64,000 nt of DNA from Mucilaginibacter gossypiicola (lineage in GTDB: Bacteria; Bacteroidota; Bacteroidia; Sphingobacteriales; Sphingobacteriaceae), in contig NZ_FOCL01000019.1 of NCBI RefSeq assembly GCF_900110105.1, positions 1-64,000 of the forward strand, read 5' to 3'. The notes under the pieces are model-generated. The model did no database searches. It saw only the letters and a list, made by a program, of their open reading frames with translations, and was not told the origin of the DNA. The translations under genes were made by a program, and so were the position numbers. Shown here piece by piece: positions 54,266-63,641 of the stretch; position 1 is the first letter of the stretch; each line of letters starts with the position of its first letter.

Positions 54266-54682
54266 CTATGGCATATATTTTCTGTCTTTAACCGGTATTA
54301 CCAGCTTTAAACCTGACCAAACTTCATCAACCGCGCAAACCTTAATGTCAACCAAACCAATTTGCAGGGCGAAGTTTCTGATCAGGTCTTCTGTAATATC
54401 AGTAACTACTTTTGACGCTTTTTTAGGCCAGGAAACCCAGATCATGCCATCCTGTTTTATTTGTTTCATTAGTATGGGCAACTTAGCTTGATATTCATCC
54501 GCACTTTTGCTGAAGAAATGGATCACATCGTTTTCGAGCGAAACATCATCTGTAAAATAAACATCGGGTGGCAGATCGGTAAACAGATCAAGATAATGAC
54601 CAGGTGCATTTATCAGCATAACTTTAGCCCCTGCTTTTATGCCGAGCTTTTTAGCTAAAGGTGTACCTGAATAGCCTGCCAT
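54266..54682 (-). CDS. DUF3052 family protein
   Basis: 138 residues. The N-terminus (AGYSGTPLAKKLGIKAGAKVMLINAP) and WVSWPKKASKVVTDITEDLIR near residue 95 are typical of DUF3052, whose function is unknown. Cytosolic with no membrane segment. Its start codon shares one base with the stop of the DinB-like gene upstream (54682), so the two are translationally coupled. An antisense 84-codon frame at 54237 is a shadow. Confidence 0.83.
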   Translation of the reverse strand: MAGYSGTPLAKKLGIKAGAKVMLINAPGHYLDLFTDLPPDVYFTDDVSLENDVIHFFSKSADEYQAKLPILMKQIKQDGMIWVSWPKKASKVVTDITEDLIRNFALQIGLVDIKVCAVDEVWSGLKLVIPVKDRKYMP

Positions 54683-55116
54683 TACAAAATACCTTTCAAG
54701 TGATGCAACATATGGTCAACATAGTCGGCCGCAAGCCACTCAACGGTTTGCAGGTTGGGTTCTTGTTTACTGTTATCACAGCGGGCACCCCATCTGTCAG
54801 CAGGATAATTCTCTAAAACCCGTGCAATTTGCAAATTCAATAAAGCCCAAAGCTCAATCAACTCGTGAATATCAGCATCTTGGTAATGCGCGGCAGCAAC
54901 CCATTCAACCTGTTCATAGGTTAGCCTGAAGTTTTCTTCGTAAGTACAGCGTACAAAACGCTGTAAATTAATCTGCGCGCTGTCAATCAAATGCCCGATC
55001 ACCTCTTTCTTCGACCATTTGGAGGAAGAAGCTTTATAAGTCCAGTCAATATCACGATCTTTTAGTTCCCTTACTTTATCTATAATTCCGGTGAGTTTGT
55101 CGGTTACCTCGTTCAT
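54682..55116 (-). CDS. DinB family protein
   Basis: 144 residues forming a DinB/YfiT four-helix bundle. Metal-site histidines are in VIGHLIDSAQINLQRFVR (H41), and in DYVDHMLHHLKGIL (two of H134, H137, H138). DinB-like proteins in Bacteroidota are damage- or stress-linked hydrolases or transferases without defined substrates. It precedes the DUF3052 gene with a one-base overlap. A divergent membrane protein starts 75 bases away. Confidence 0.84.
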   Translation of the reverse strand: MNEVTDKLTGIIDKVRELKDRDIDWTYKASSSKWSKKEVIGHLIDSAQINLQRFVRCTYEENFRLTYEQVEWVAAAHYQDADIHELIELWALLNLQIARVLENYPADRWGARCDNSKQEPNLQTVEWLAADYVDHMLHHLKGIL

Positions 55117-55191
55117 TTAGTAGTTGTATAAAAATATCAGCATTTCATATTAAACAGCAAAAGCACTAACTTCAAAGCCTTAAACATTACT

Positions 55192-56439
55192 ATGGCGCTT
55201 AACTATATCTGGATAGCTTTTTTTGTAATTGCATTTGTAGTTTCACTCATAAAATTAGTTTTTTTTGGCGATACAGAAGCCTTCAAATTATTAGTTGAGG
55301 GATTGTTTAATTCTTCCAAGTCGTCAGTAATGGATATTGCGCTGCCGCTGATAGGTTCGATGGCGTTCTGGCTCGGTATTTTGAATATCGGCGAAAAAGC
55401 TGGAGCAATCAATCTTTTATCGCGGATAGTGAGGCCATTCTTTAGTCGCTTATTCCCGGATGTACCAAAAGATCACCCTGCCACAGGCCAAATGATGATG
55501 AACTTCTCAGCAAATTTAATGGGCTTGGATAACGCAGCTACCCCACTCGGTTTAAAAGCTATGGGCAGCCTGCAGGAGCTCAACCCCGATAAGGAAACTG
55601 CGTCAAACGCCCAGATCATGTTTCTGGTGCTGCATACATCCGGTTTACAGTTATTACCGGTTACCATCATAGCACAAAGGGCTATCCTCAATTCAAAAGA
55701 CCCCGCCGAGGTATTTTTACCCTGTATCATCGCCACATATGTAGCTACTGTAGTGGGACTTATAGCAGTCGCCATCAAGCAAAAGATCAACCTTTTCGAC
55801 AGGGTTGTTATTGGCTGGCTTGGCGGTGTTACAGCATTCATCACATTGGTGGTATGGTACTTCACTACCCAGCTAACCAAAGAACAGATCAGCACGGTAT
55901 CATCCGTTATCAGCAATGTGATGCTGTTTACCATTCCGGTAATATTTATAGTTGGCGGACTTATAAAAAAGGTAAATGTATTTGAAGTTTTTGTAGAAGG
56001 CGCTAAGGGAGGTTTCGAAACATCTGTAAAGATAATCCCTTACCTGGTGGCTATGCTGGTAGGCATCAGCGTATTCAGAAGCTGCGGCGCACTTGATTAT
56101 ATGAACGAAGGATTGCGCTGGGTTTGCGTTCAGTTTAATTTGGATACCCGTTTTGTTGACGCTATGCCGGTAGCGTACCTGAAACCTCTTAGCGGATCAG
56201 GATCAAAGGGCATGATGATAACCGTAATGCAAAATTTCGGTGTCGACAAATTTGCAGGCCGGCTTGCCGGGATCTTTAACGGTTCGGCTGATACCACTTT
56301 TTATATTGTTGCTTTATACTTTGGTTCAGTGGGCATAAAAAAATCACGTTATGCTATTCCGGCAGGGCTTATAGCCGATTTAGCAGGTGTTATCGCTGCT
56401 ATCTTTATCGCTTACTTATTCTTCGGCCATCAGCCGTAA
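55192..56439 (+). CDS. Nucleoside-recognition (Gate) domain membrane protein, SpmA-SpmB fusion-like
   Basis: 415 residues with about ten hydrophobic segments. Two Gate-domain modules are visible: MDIALPLIGSMAFWLGILNIGEKAGAINLLSRIVRPFFSRLFPD near the start, and KIIPYLVAMLVGISVFRSCGAL in the second half. SLSGSGSKG-like (LSGSGSKGMMI) and NGSADTTFYIVALYFGSVGIKKSRYA follow. The order matches spore maturation proteins A and B joined in one chain. Bacteroidota do not sporulate, so it is likely a transport or gating protein of the inner membrane. Confidence 0.85.
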   Translation: MALNYIWIAFFVIAFVVSLIKLVFFGDTEAFKLLVEGLFNSSKSSVMDIALPLIGSMAFWLGILNIGEKAGAINLLSRIVRPFFSRLFPDVPKDHPATGQMMMNFSANLMGLDNAATPLGLKAMGSLQELNPDKETASNAQIMFLVLHTSGLQLLPVTIIAQRAILNSKDPAEVFLPCIIATYVATVVGLIAVAIKQKINLFDRVVIGWLGGVTAFITLVVWYFTTQLTKEQISTVSSVISNVMLFTIPVIFIVGGLIKKVNVFEVFVEGAKGGFETSVKIIPYLVAMLVGISVFRSCGALDYMNEGLRWVCVQFNLDTRFVDAMPVAYLKPLSGSGSKGMMITVMQNFGVDKFAGRLAGIFNGSADTTFYIVALYFGSVGIKKSRYAIPAGLIADLAGVIAAIFIAYLFFGHQP

Positions 56440-56510
56440 TTACTGCTTAACAAGGGGCTTGCATTATTCATCAATTAAATTGTTATTTTTATCGCACCCT
56501 TTATAAACTA

Positions 56511-56930
56511 ATGACTCAAACTTATCTTAAGGAAAAGCACCTTAAAAAAAAGCGTGCTATGAAAGGCGTGTATGCCATAGTTGTTGCCGGCATAATATTC
56601 ATATTTGTCATGGCCAAATTTGCCACATCGGGTGGAGTACCCGAAGTATTGTCATTTAGTAAAATGCCCAATGCTGATGATGCTTATAAAATTGCCAAGG
56701 AATTTGTAACACCAACCATCCGTAACGGTAACATCTCTTTTCCTGACGATAAATACCAGTTTGGTAAAAAAGCCGATTCGGTTTTCATCATTAAATCGTA
56801 CGTGCTTTCAAGAGGCAGCAGAGGGGAAACAAACCGTACCAATTTTGAAGTGATCCTGAGATATAATGGAGGCCCTAGATACTTAAAAAAGAACTGGGCT
56901 TTGGTAGACATTAACGAAACAGCTGAATAG
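56511..56930 (+). CDS. Hypothetical membrane-anchored protein, 139 aa
   Basis: I do not recognise the family. A basic N-terminus (KEKHLKKKRAMKG) precedes one membrane helix (VYAIVVAGIIFIFVMAKFA, ~20-38). A ~95-residue outer domain follows with two amphipathic strands (DSVFIIKSYVLSRG and RTNFEVILRYNGG), reminiscent of the small Coa1/DUF4333-like domains, but the match is weak. It lies 71 bases after the Gate protein on the same strand and may share its transcript. Confidence 0.6.
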   Translation: MTQTYLKEKHLKKKRAMKGVYAIVVAGIIFIFVMAKFATSGGVPEVLSFSKMPNADDAYKIAKEFVTPTIRNGNISFPDDKYQFGKKADSVFIIKSYVLSRGSRGETNRTNFEVILRYNGGPRYLKKNWALVDINETAE

Positions 56931-56935
56931 ACAAA

Positions 56936-57010
56936 GTCAGAAGCATTGAGCCGGAAGTCAAAAGCCCGGGTCCCTCGCCTTTCTGAACTTAGCACTTATG
57001 ACTAAAGACT
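56936..57010. repeat. Intergenic AGTC/GACT repeat, related to 24461-24540
   Basis: AAGTCAGAAG, GGAAGTCAAAAG and ACTTATGACTAAAGACT units; GTCAAAAG and ACTTATGACT also occur at 24470 and near 24500. No gene. Confidence 0.5.
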
Positions 57011-57036
57011 AATAACAATACACCACTATAAGCCTT

Positions 57037-57450
57037 ATGGAAGAAACTGGACTTGAGCTGATAGAAAGTGCCACCGCATTTATAGGGCGTACCCAATATC
57101 AAACAGTAGTTAACAGCGGCGGGCATGGCCTTATCACCGACGAGCCATTGAAAGCCAATGGCACCAACACCGGCATGAACCCCTTTAGCTTATTGCTGGC
57201 CAGTCTCGCAAGCTGTACGGTTATTACCCTGCGCATGTATATTGATCGGAAAATGTGGCCGATAGAAGAAATCAAAGCTGATATTGAGATGTATAAAACT
57301 TTAAGCGGCACACGCATAGAAACCAGGCTAAGCTTTAAGGGCGAAGTCGATGACGAGCAGCGGGACAGGTTGCTTAAAATAGCAAATGCCTGCCCGGTTC
57401 ATAAAATACTGGTTGGCAACATTGATATTAACACAAATATCAATATATAA
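57037..57450 (+). CDS. OsmC family protein (copy 2)
   Basis: 137 residues. Cysteine pair C60 (LASLASCTVITLRMYIDRKMWP) and C119 (IANACPVHKILVGN) place it in the OsmC/YhfA-like branch. This differs from copy 1, whose first site is AGCSAIDV. Likely cytosolic and thiol-reactive with peroxides or small electrophiles. It stands alone after a repeat. A hairpin (AGCCCGCG at 57454 with CGCAGGCT at 57475) follows the stop and may end the transcript. Confidence 0.88.
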   Translation: MEETGLELIESATAFIGRTQYQTVVNSGGHGLITDEPLKANGTNTGMNPFSLLLASLASCTVITLRMYIDRKMWPIEEIKADIEMYKTLSGTRIETRLSFKGEVDDEQRDRLLKIANACPVHKILVGNIDINTNINI

Positions 57451-57670
57451 AAAAGCCCGCGCGGCAAAAAGCTACGCAGGCTAAATCACTCTAAAACAAT
57501 CACCTCTTAAAAAAGAAGTATTTATAAATAATTTGAACAGGAAGGTAATTACCTGGCTATTAAACTATTTGTAAGTACAAATGTACCCATAAATAGGAGC
57601 TACAGCACTCAAAAGACAGTTCATTTGACGGCTAACTGACAGTACAGACCATTTATACTTTCAGATGACT

Positions 57671-58288
57671 TTAGGCAGTTAACCCTTTGATAAAAATATC
57701 GAGCAGAAGGAGTTTTTTTGTATGGATTTCTTCAAGATGTTCCTTACGGGGGAAGTTTGTTTTCTTTTGGGATATGGATCCCACCCTAATGCCATGTAAG
57801 GCATCCATCAATACGTCAACAATCTCATCGGGGTTTTCAACGGGTTTTATAGCTCCTTTTTCAACTTCTGTTTTAATAGCATTGCTCAACAGGCCCAATT
57901 CAGCGCCACGTACTTCGCCAACTATCTCCCAGATGGCTTCGGGGAGATTTTGCTCGTTAAGCCTGAAAAAATCAAAAAAGTTGTAATTATTAACGATGAA
58001 CTCGTGATGGGTATTTACCTGGAACGTGAAAGCTTCTTTTAAATTGGTAAAGCTATTTAACCTGTTTTCGAGTGTTTTAAGATAATCAGTAGCAAGCTTG
58101 CGCATTACGGCAATGTACAACTGACTTTTATCAGGGAAATAATAGTACAGCAGGGCCTTTGACATAGAAAGATCGCCGGCTATTTCATTCATAGTAGTTT
58201 TTGAATAACCGTAATGTAAAAAGCGCTGATGCGAGGCCTCTAAAATTTTCTCCCTTTTAATATCCTGCTGGTCATTCGCTGCTGCCAT
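57671..58288 (-). CDS. TetR/AcrR family transcriptional regulator
   Basis: 205 residues. The N-terminal HTH is standard (REKILEASHQRFLHYGYSKTTMNEIAGDLSMSKALLYYYFPDKSQLYIAVM), and the C-terminal ~130 residues are the ligand/dimer domain with no named match. The gene is divergent from the mechanosensitive channel gene (177-base gap), which may be its target. No clear palindromic operator was found in that gap. Confidence 0.9.
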   Translation of the reverse strand: MAAANDQQDIKREKILEASHQRFLHYGYSKTTMNEIAGDLSMSKALLYYYFPDKSQLYIAVMRKLATDYLKTLENRLNSFTNLKEAFTFQVNTHHEFIVNNYNFFDFFRLNEQNLPEAIWEIVGEVRGAELGLLSNAIKTEVEKGAIKPVENPDEIVDVLMDALHGIRVGSISQKKTNFPRKEHLEEIHTKKLLLLDIFIKGLTA

Positions 58289-58465
58289 GTGAAAAATTTT
58301 TCTAAAAACAGGTAAACAAATAAAGTCAACACAATCGATTTCCTGACTTTTTTAACAAAACTATCAAAAATTCATTAAATAAATGTAGCAACATCCGTTG
58401 ATACGGCATTTGCTAAAACAATTTTACATTCTAACTATTTTATAGGGAAAACAAGTTCTGTAATT

Positions 58466-59593
58466 ATGGATATAGAAAACAGATTACCGCCCGACTTGCT
58501 TGAGTTTTCGCAACGGATCCCCTCCTTTGCCTGGAACCTGGTCATTATCGCTTCGGCAATACTTATTGGCCTTTTCACTAAATTTATTATAACCAGGTTA
58601 TTCAGGATTTACGCTCAACGCAAAGACACAGATTATTCCATATTGCGATCAATAATTGTAAACCTGGGGCCTGCCGTGGCTTATTTTATACCCTTATTTC
58701 TACTCAATTTGTTTTCGCCACTGATGAGGATGAATAAGCTTTATTATCAGCCGCTTGACAAAACCATTGAAATTTTGCTTACCATATCATTTGCCGGTTT
58801 ACTTGTACGTTCGGTACGAATCCTGGAAGATTATATTTATCACACTTACGACCTTAACAAGGTTGACAACCTGAAAGAGCGCAAAGTGCGAACGCAGATC
58901 CAGTTTATTCGTAAGATCATCGTGGTAACCATCATATTTTTAACCATAGCCATTATCCTGCTTAGCTTTGAAAGTATGCGTAAGATAGGCACCGGCCTGC
59001 TTACAGGTGTTGGTATCGGCGGTATTATAGTTGGCTTTGCCGCTCAAAATTCATTGGGTAACCTGCTTGCCGGATTTCAAATAGCGTTTACACAACCTAT
59101 CCGTATTGATGACGTTTTGGTAGTTGAGGGCGAATGGGGCCGCGTGGAGGAGATCACCCTTACTTATGTGGTATTAAAAATCTGGGATGAACGAAGACTG
59201 ATACTGCCAATCAATTATTTTATCCAAAAACCTTTCCAAAACTGGACGCGTACATCGGCAGACATCCTGGGCACCGTGTTTTTATACATGGACCATACCG
59301 TTCCCGTTGATGCCATACGCGAAGAATTTGAGCGGTTGATCGTAAAATCAAACCTTTGGGATAAGCGGGTTAAGGTAGTACAGGTAACGGACGTACGGGA
59401 GCATGTTATTGAAATCAGGATACTAATGAGCTCAAGTACCTCATCAAACGCATTCGACCTTCGTTGTTATATTCGTGAAAATCTGATAACCTTTATCCAA
59501 AAGAATTATCCCAATAGCCTTCCACGCTCACGTAATGAATTCAGCAACCTGGGCGAGCTTGAAAAATATATTCAACCCGCCCCTGCTTCTTAA
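58466..59593 (+). CDS. MscS-family mechanosensitive ion channel
   Basis: 375 residues. Four to five hydrophobic segments are followed by the MscS pore region (GTGLLTGVGIGGIIVGFAAQNSLGNLLAGFQIAFTQPIRIDDVLVVEGEWGRVEEI) at ~170-225. The cytosolic domain follows (~225-365, ILPINYFIQKPFQNWTR). It opens on membrane tension and releases solutes during hypo-osmotic shock. Its last four bases overlap the end of the convergent DUF4126 gene. Confidence 0.92.
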   Translation: MDIENRLPPDLLEFSQRIPSFAWNLVIIASAILIGLFTKFIITRLFRIYAQRKDTDYSILRSIIVNLGPAVAYFIPLFLLNLFSPLMRMNKLYYQPLDKTIEILLTISFAGLLVRSVRILEDYIYHTYDLNKVDNLKERKVRTQIQFIRKIIVVTIIFLTIAIILLSFESMRKIGTGLLTGVGIGGIIVGFAAQNSLGNLLAGFQIAFTQPIRIDDVLVVEGEWGRVEEITLTYVVLKIWDERRLILPINYFIQKPFQNWTRTSADILGTVFLYMDHTVPVDAIREEFERLIVKSNLWDKRVKVVQVTDVREHVIEIRILMSSSTSSNAFDLRCYIRENLITFIQKNYPNSLPRSRNEFSNLGELEKYIQPAPAS

Positions 59594-60069
59594 ACCAACT
59601 TATTTAGACCGATACCCACCCCTATTACCAAAGCATCTTCAGCCGCGCCTATCCATGGATCGGCAATGTGATTGGCTTTAACTATGTTTTTGCGTAAATA
59701 GTAGCTTCCGTAGGTAGCCGCTATTGCTGTCGCTCCTCCAATCAATGCACCGGTTAACCATTTTCCTCCAACTGATTTATAAATACTTGCACCAGCCAAA
59801 GCACCGGATAAGCATCTGCCTGCTATACCGGCTGGCTCTATCCTGTTTGGCGTTGAAGACAATTTATCCGCGATAAGCTCAGTGACAGATAAGATCTTCA
59901 AAACGGCAGCTATCGTAGGCGATTGCATAAACCGTAACGGCGATTTATCCAATTTTTTTGATGGATGACGACTTAAGATATGAGTGGTTATAACAGGCGC
60001 AGACAAGGTGCGCATACCAGCTAACGTGCCCAGGCCAATTACTGGCCAAAGTGGTTTTAATGCTTTCAT
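59590..60069 (-). CDS. DUF4126 family membrane protein
   Basis: 159 residues with several short hydrophobic stretches (PVIGLGTLAGMRTLSAPVI, CLSGALAGASIYKS, LTGALIGGATAIAATYGSYYL, DPWIGAAEDALVIGVGIGL). GLGTLAGMRTL and the final WIGAAEDALVIG are DUF4126 features. No function is known. It stands alone; a strong terminator 72 bases upstream separates it from the RND gene. Confidence 0.78.
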   Translation of the reverse strand: MKALKPLWPVIGLGTLAGMRTLSAPVITTHILSRHPSKKLDKSPLRFMQSPTIAAVLKILSVTELIADKLSSTPNRIEPAGIAGRCLSGALAGASIYKSVGGKWLTGALIGGATAIAATYGSYYLRKNIVKANHIADPWIGAAEDALVIGVGIGLNKLV

Positions 60070-60140
60070 TTTGTTTCAAAACGTATGCTTAAATAACTCT
60101 AAATATCCTATGATGTTTCTGATTAAAAATCTATAATGCA

Positions 60141-60176
60141 AAAACGGCCGTACTGTATTAGCACGGCCGTTTTTTT
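60141..60176. terminator. Strong terminator downstream of the RND permease gene
   Basis: AAAACGGCCGT (60141-60151) pairs perfectly with ACGGCCGTTTT (60163-60173), 11-nt loop, T- and A-rich flanks on both sides. Confidence 0.93.
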
Positions 60177-60193
60177 AACTAAACAGTTTTTTC

Positions 60194-63100
60194 TTAAACT
60201 GCTTCTGTTTCTAATACTGCGGCATGCTTAACTTCAACCGATTTTTTACCAAATAACCTTGCCTTAAGGTTATAGCGGATCAGGTATAAACATGGTACAA
60301 GGATCAATGTAATAATGGTAGCGAAACCTAAACCGAAGATCATTGTCCAGGCTAGCGGTCCCCAGAAAGCAACGTTATCACCACCAAAGTGGATATGCGG
60401 TTCAAAACGGGTAAACAAGCCCACGAAATCAATATTGAAACCAACTGCCAGCGGTATTAAACCTAAAATAGCAGCAGTCGCAGTAAGCAATACCGGTGTC
60501 ATACGGGTATGACCGGCCTCAACCACGGCATCATGGATACTAACGCCCTGCTCAAGCAGCATATCTGTAAACTCAACCAGTAAGATACCGTTACGAACAA
60601 CCACACCGGCGAGTGCAATGATACCAATACCGGTCATTACAATTGACATCGTCATACCGAATATCGTAACGCCCAGCAACACACCAATAATACTGAAGAG
60701 TATCTCACTGATAATAATAAGCGTTTTGCCAATGGAGTTAAACTGGATCATTAAAATAATGAGGATAAGCCCGAATGACACACCAAGCGCAGAAAGCAGG
60801 AAAGTCATGGCTTCCATTTGGTCTTCCTGGCCACCGCCCTGTCTTATGATAACATTATCCGGTTTTTTAAAGTTGTTTATCGCTTTCAGGATATTGGCAT
60901 TAACCTCATTAGGGTTATTAGGCTTAATAACATTTGAACCCAGCGTTAATACCCGGCGTTGCTGTTTACGCTTGATGTTGCTGTAAGTTGTTGTGTAACG
61001 CACGTCAGTAAAAGCTGAGATAGGCACCTGGCGTATTGTTCCGTTCATTGCCATATCACGATAAGTGATTTTTATGTTTCGCAATGCATCAATATCGCTT
61101 CGTTGACTCTCTAAAGCGCGTACTTTTATTTGATAATCGTCTTCCTTGGTATTTCTGAAATCTGCAGCTTTAGCACCAAATATAGCTGCCCCCAATGATT
61201 GATTTACCTGTGATGAACTTATGCCCTCGCGATTTGCTCGTTCACGATTTACATCGAAAACAATTTCCGGCTTATCGCTTTGTACGTCGGCAATAAGGTT
61301 TTCAATACCAGCGATGTTTTGCTTTGCGAGGTAACTTTTTAGTCGATTACCCGTGGCAACAAGAGTGTCAAGATTGTCGCCAACTATCTCTATACTGATA
61401 TCCTTTTGTACGGGCGGACCGCTGTTTTCCTGAGCTACTGCTATTTTTGCCCCTGGAATACCTTGTACCGCCGCGCGGATATTGGCTAATACTTTTTTAG
61501 TATCCTTACCGTTACGTTTGCCAAATTCTACAAAGGCAACAGTAACCTTGCCTTTATTTTCATAATCACCCTGATCTTCATCGGTAGGATCGGTTACGCC
61601 TTTAGTCACGTTTGAGATTACCGACGATACTACATCCTTATCTGGTTCAACAACCTGGGCAACACGCTTTTCTATTTGCCGGGTAACTTCATTCGTATAA
61701 GCTTGATCGGTACCTATAGGCAAGGTAATATATACATAGGCAAAGTTAGGATCACCAGATGGGAAAAACTCCGGTGTTTTACCTCGCACAGCCATAAAGA
61801 AGATAGCAAAAACGAATAAGCCAATGGTTCCCAGTAAAACTATAACCGGACGGTGTACCGCACGCTCAAGCCATTTTGCATACCAGTTTTGAAATTTAGG
61901 CCAGGCATTTTTCTGAAACCTGTCAATAACCCGCAACAGGAAGAAGTGGTTAATGAGGTATAATACCATAATAAGAACAATGAGGTTCCCAACACCAACG
62001 TTCATCAGGTAACCGATAACTGCAGCTATCGCCAAAAATATCATGGCCCTTTTTGTTGGCCTGTCAAACTTAGGATTATCATGCTCGCCGTCATGATGAG
62101 GCCTCATAAAATCAACCGCAAATACCGGGTTAAAGATATACGCTACTACCAGGGAAGCCAGCAAGGTAATAATCAGGGTAATAGGCAGAAAGAACATAAA
62201 ATGACCTATCAAACTATTCCAAAAAGCCAATGGTATAAACGGAGCCAAAGTGGTCATAGTACCTGAAAATACAGGCAGGAATACTTCACCAGCAGCCATT
62301 TTAGCTGCTTCCTTAATCGGCACCTTTCCATTTGCAAAGATCCGGTGTGTATTTTCTATAACCACAATAGCATCATCCACCACAATACCCAGCGCCAGCA
62401 GGAACGAGAACAGCACGATCATATTAAGTGTAAAACCAATCGCTGGCATTACCAGGAAAGCGATAAAGCACGATAACGGCACAGATAGCGCCACGAAAAT
62501 AGCGTTGGTTGTGCCCATGAAAAACATCAGGATAACAGTAACCAAAAGGAAGCCGATAACTATAGTATTGATGAGGTCATTCAGAGTTGTACGTGTTTTG
62601 TCCGACTGATCTCCCGTTACAACAATATCTAATCCTTTAGGAAAAACCGTTTTCTGTTTAAGTTTGATCAACTCATTAATCTTATCCGATGCCTCTATCA
62701 GGTTCTCTCCCGCTCTTTTACTTACGTTGAGGGTAATTACGTTCTTAAAGTTGGGGTTATCATTAGTTTTTAACCTTGCATAACTTTCCTGTTCTAAAAA
62801 TGAGTCTTTTATCTCAGCTATGTCCCTCAAATAAATTGTTTGGCCTTTTGGGTTACGGATTGCCATAGCAGCTACCTCATCTGCATTTTTAAAATCCTGC
62901 TTGATATCGATACTGCGACGTATTCCATCCGTTTTAACTGTACCTGCCGACGAAAGAATATTTTCATCCCCAATGGCTTTAATAATATCACCGAAGCTTA
63001 TTTGGGTAGCAGCCATTTTATTAAGATCAACGTTTACCTGTATTTCGGGAGTTAAAGCACCTACCTCATCAACTTTAGATATTTCCTTGTAACCTTCTAT

Positions 63101-63616
63101 TTCGTCTTTTAAAACATCAGCATACTCCTTGAGCCTCTTAAGATCATAATTACCTGATATATTGATGTATAAGATGGGCAAATCGGCAACATTAATATCG
63201 GATATTACCGGTTCCTTAAGGTTATCGTCATTTTGGGGCAAATCCTGCTTAGCCTTATCGACTGCGTCCTTTACATCAATTTTTGCATCCTTAATATTAA
63301 TGTTGGCTTGAAATTCGGCCGTAATAATGGAAACATTCTGTACCGAGTTTGAGGTCACCTTTTTTAAGCCTTTTAACGACTTCAATTGCTTTTCAATTTG
63401 TCGAGTCACCAGGTTCTCAATATTTTGTGGAGACTGCCCGGCATAGGTTGTTTGTATAAACACCTTTGATTGCGCTATATCCGGAAAGTTTTCCTTTGGC
63501 AGGCGGTTATAACTTATCAAGCCAAGTGCTGTGATCAGGAACATGAGCACATAAATGGCTGTTTTGTTATCAATGGCCCAGCTTGAAGGGCCAAATTCTT
63601 TTTTTACATCTTTCAT
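60194..63616 (-). CDS. RND efflux permease (AcrB/MexF/Hae1-like, may be CusA/multidrug type)
   Basis: 1140 residues, a full inner-membrane RND transporter. The N-terminal helix is followed by the porter repeat (RLPKENFPDIAQSKVFIQTTYAGQSPQNIENLVTRQIE). The TM4 proton-relay pair is present in LALGIVVDDAIVVIENTHRIF. The second half repeats the pattern (GVVVRNGILLVEFTDMLLEQGV and PVLLTATAAILGLIPLAVG). The chain is longer than AcrB (1049) because of an extra loop after TM6 (FDRPTKRAMIFLAIAAVIGYLMNVGV). It works with the adaptor 25 bases upstream and an outer-membrane channel not in the window. Confidence 0.95.
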   Translation of the reverse strand: MKDVKKEFGPSSWAIDNKTAIYVLMFLITALGLISYNRLPKENFPDIAQSKVFIQTTYAGQSPQNIENLVTRQIEKQLKSLKGLKKVTSNSVQNVSIITAEFQANINIKDAKIDVKDAVDKAKQDLPQNDDNLKEPVISDINVADLPILYINISGNYDLKRLKEYADVLKDEIEGYKEISKVDEVGALTPEIQVNVDLNKMAATQISFGDIIKAIGDENILSSAGTVKTDGIRRSIDIKQDFKNADEVAAMAIRNPKGQTIYLRDIAEIKDSFLEQESYARLKTNDNPNFKNVITLNVSKRAGENLIEASDKINELIKLKQKTVFPKGLDIVVTGDQSDKTRTTLNDLINTIVIGFLLVTVILMFFMGTTNAIFVALSVPLSCFIAFLVMPAIGFTLNMIVLFSFLLALGIVVDDAIVVIENTHRIFANGKVPIKEAAKMAAGEVFLPVFSGTMTTLAPFIPLAFWNSLIGHFMFFLPITLIITLLASLVVAYIFNPVFAVDFMRPHHDGEHDNPKFDRPTKRAMIFLAIAAVIGYLMNVGVGNLIVLIMVLYLINHFFLLRVIDRFQKNAWPKFQNWYAKWLERAVHRPVIVLLGTIGLFVFAIFFMAVRGKTPEFFPSGDPNFAYVYITLPIGTDQAYTNEVTRQIEKRVAQVVEPDKDVVSSVISNVTKGVTDPTDEDQGDYENKGKVTVAFVEFGKRNGKDTKKVLANIRAAVQGIPGAKIAVAQENSGPPVQKDISIEIVGDNLDTLVATGNRLKSYLAKQNIAGIENLIADVQSDKPEIVFDVNRERANREGISSSQVNQSLGAAIFGAKAADFRNTKEDDYQIKVRALESQRSDIDALRNIKITYRDMAMNGTIRQVPISAFTDVRYTTTYSNIKRKQQRRVLTLGSNVIKPNNPNEVNANILKAINNFKKPDNVIIRQGGGQEDQMEAMTFLLSALGVSFGLILIILMIQFNSIGKTLIIISEILFSIIGVLLGVTIFGMTMSIVMTGIGIIALAGVVVRNGILLVEFTDMLLEQGVSIHDAVVEAGHTRMTPVLLTATAAILGLIPLAVGFNIDFVGLFTRFEPHIHFGGDNVAFWGPLAWTMIFGLGFATIITLILVPCLYLIRYNLKARLFGKKSVEVKHAAVLETEAV

Positions 63617-63641
63617 AATGAACAGATCAATTGGTTAATAA

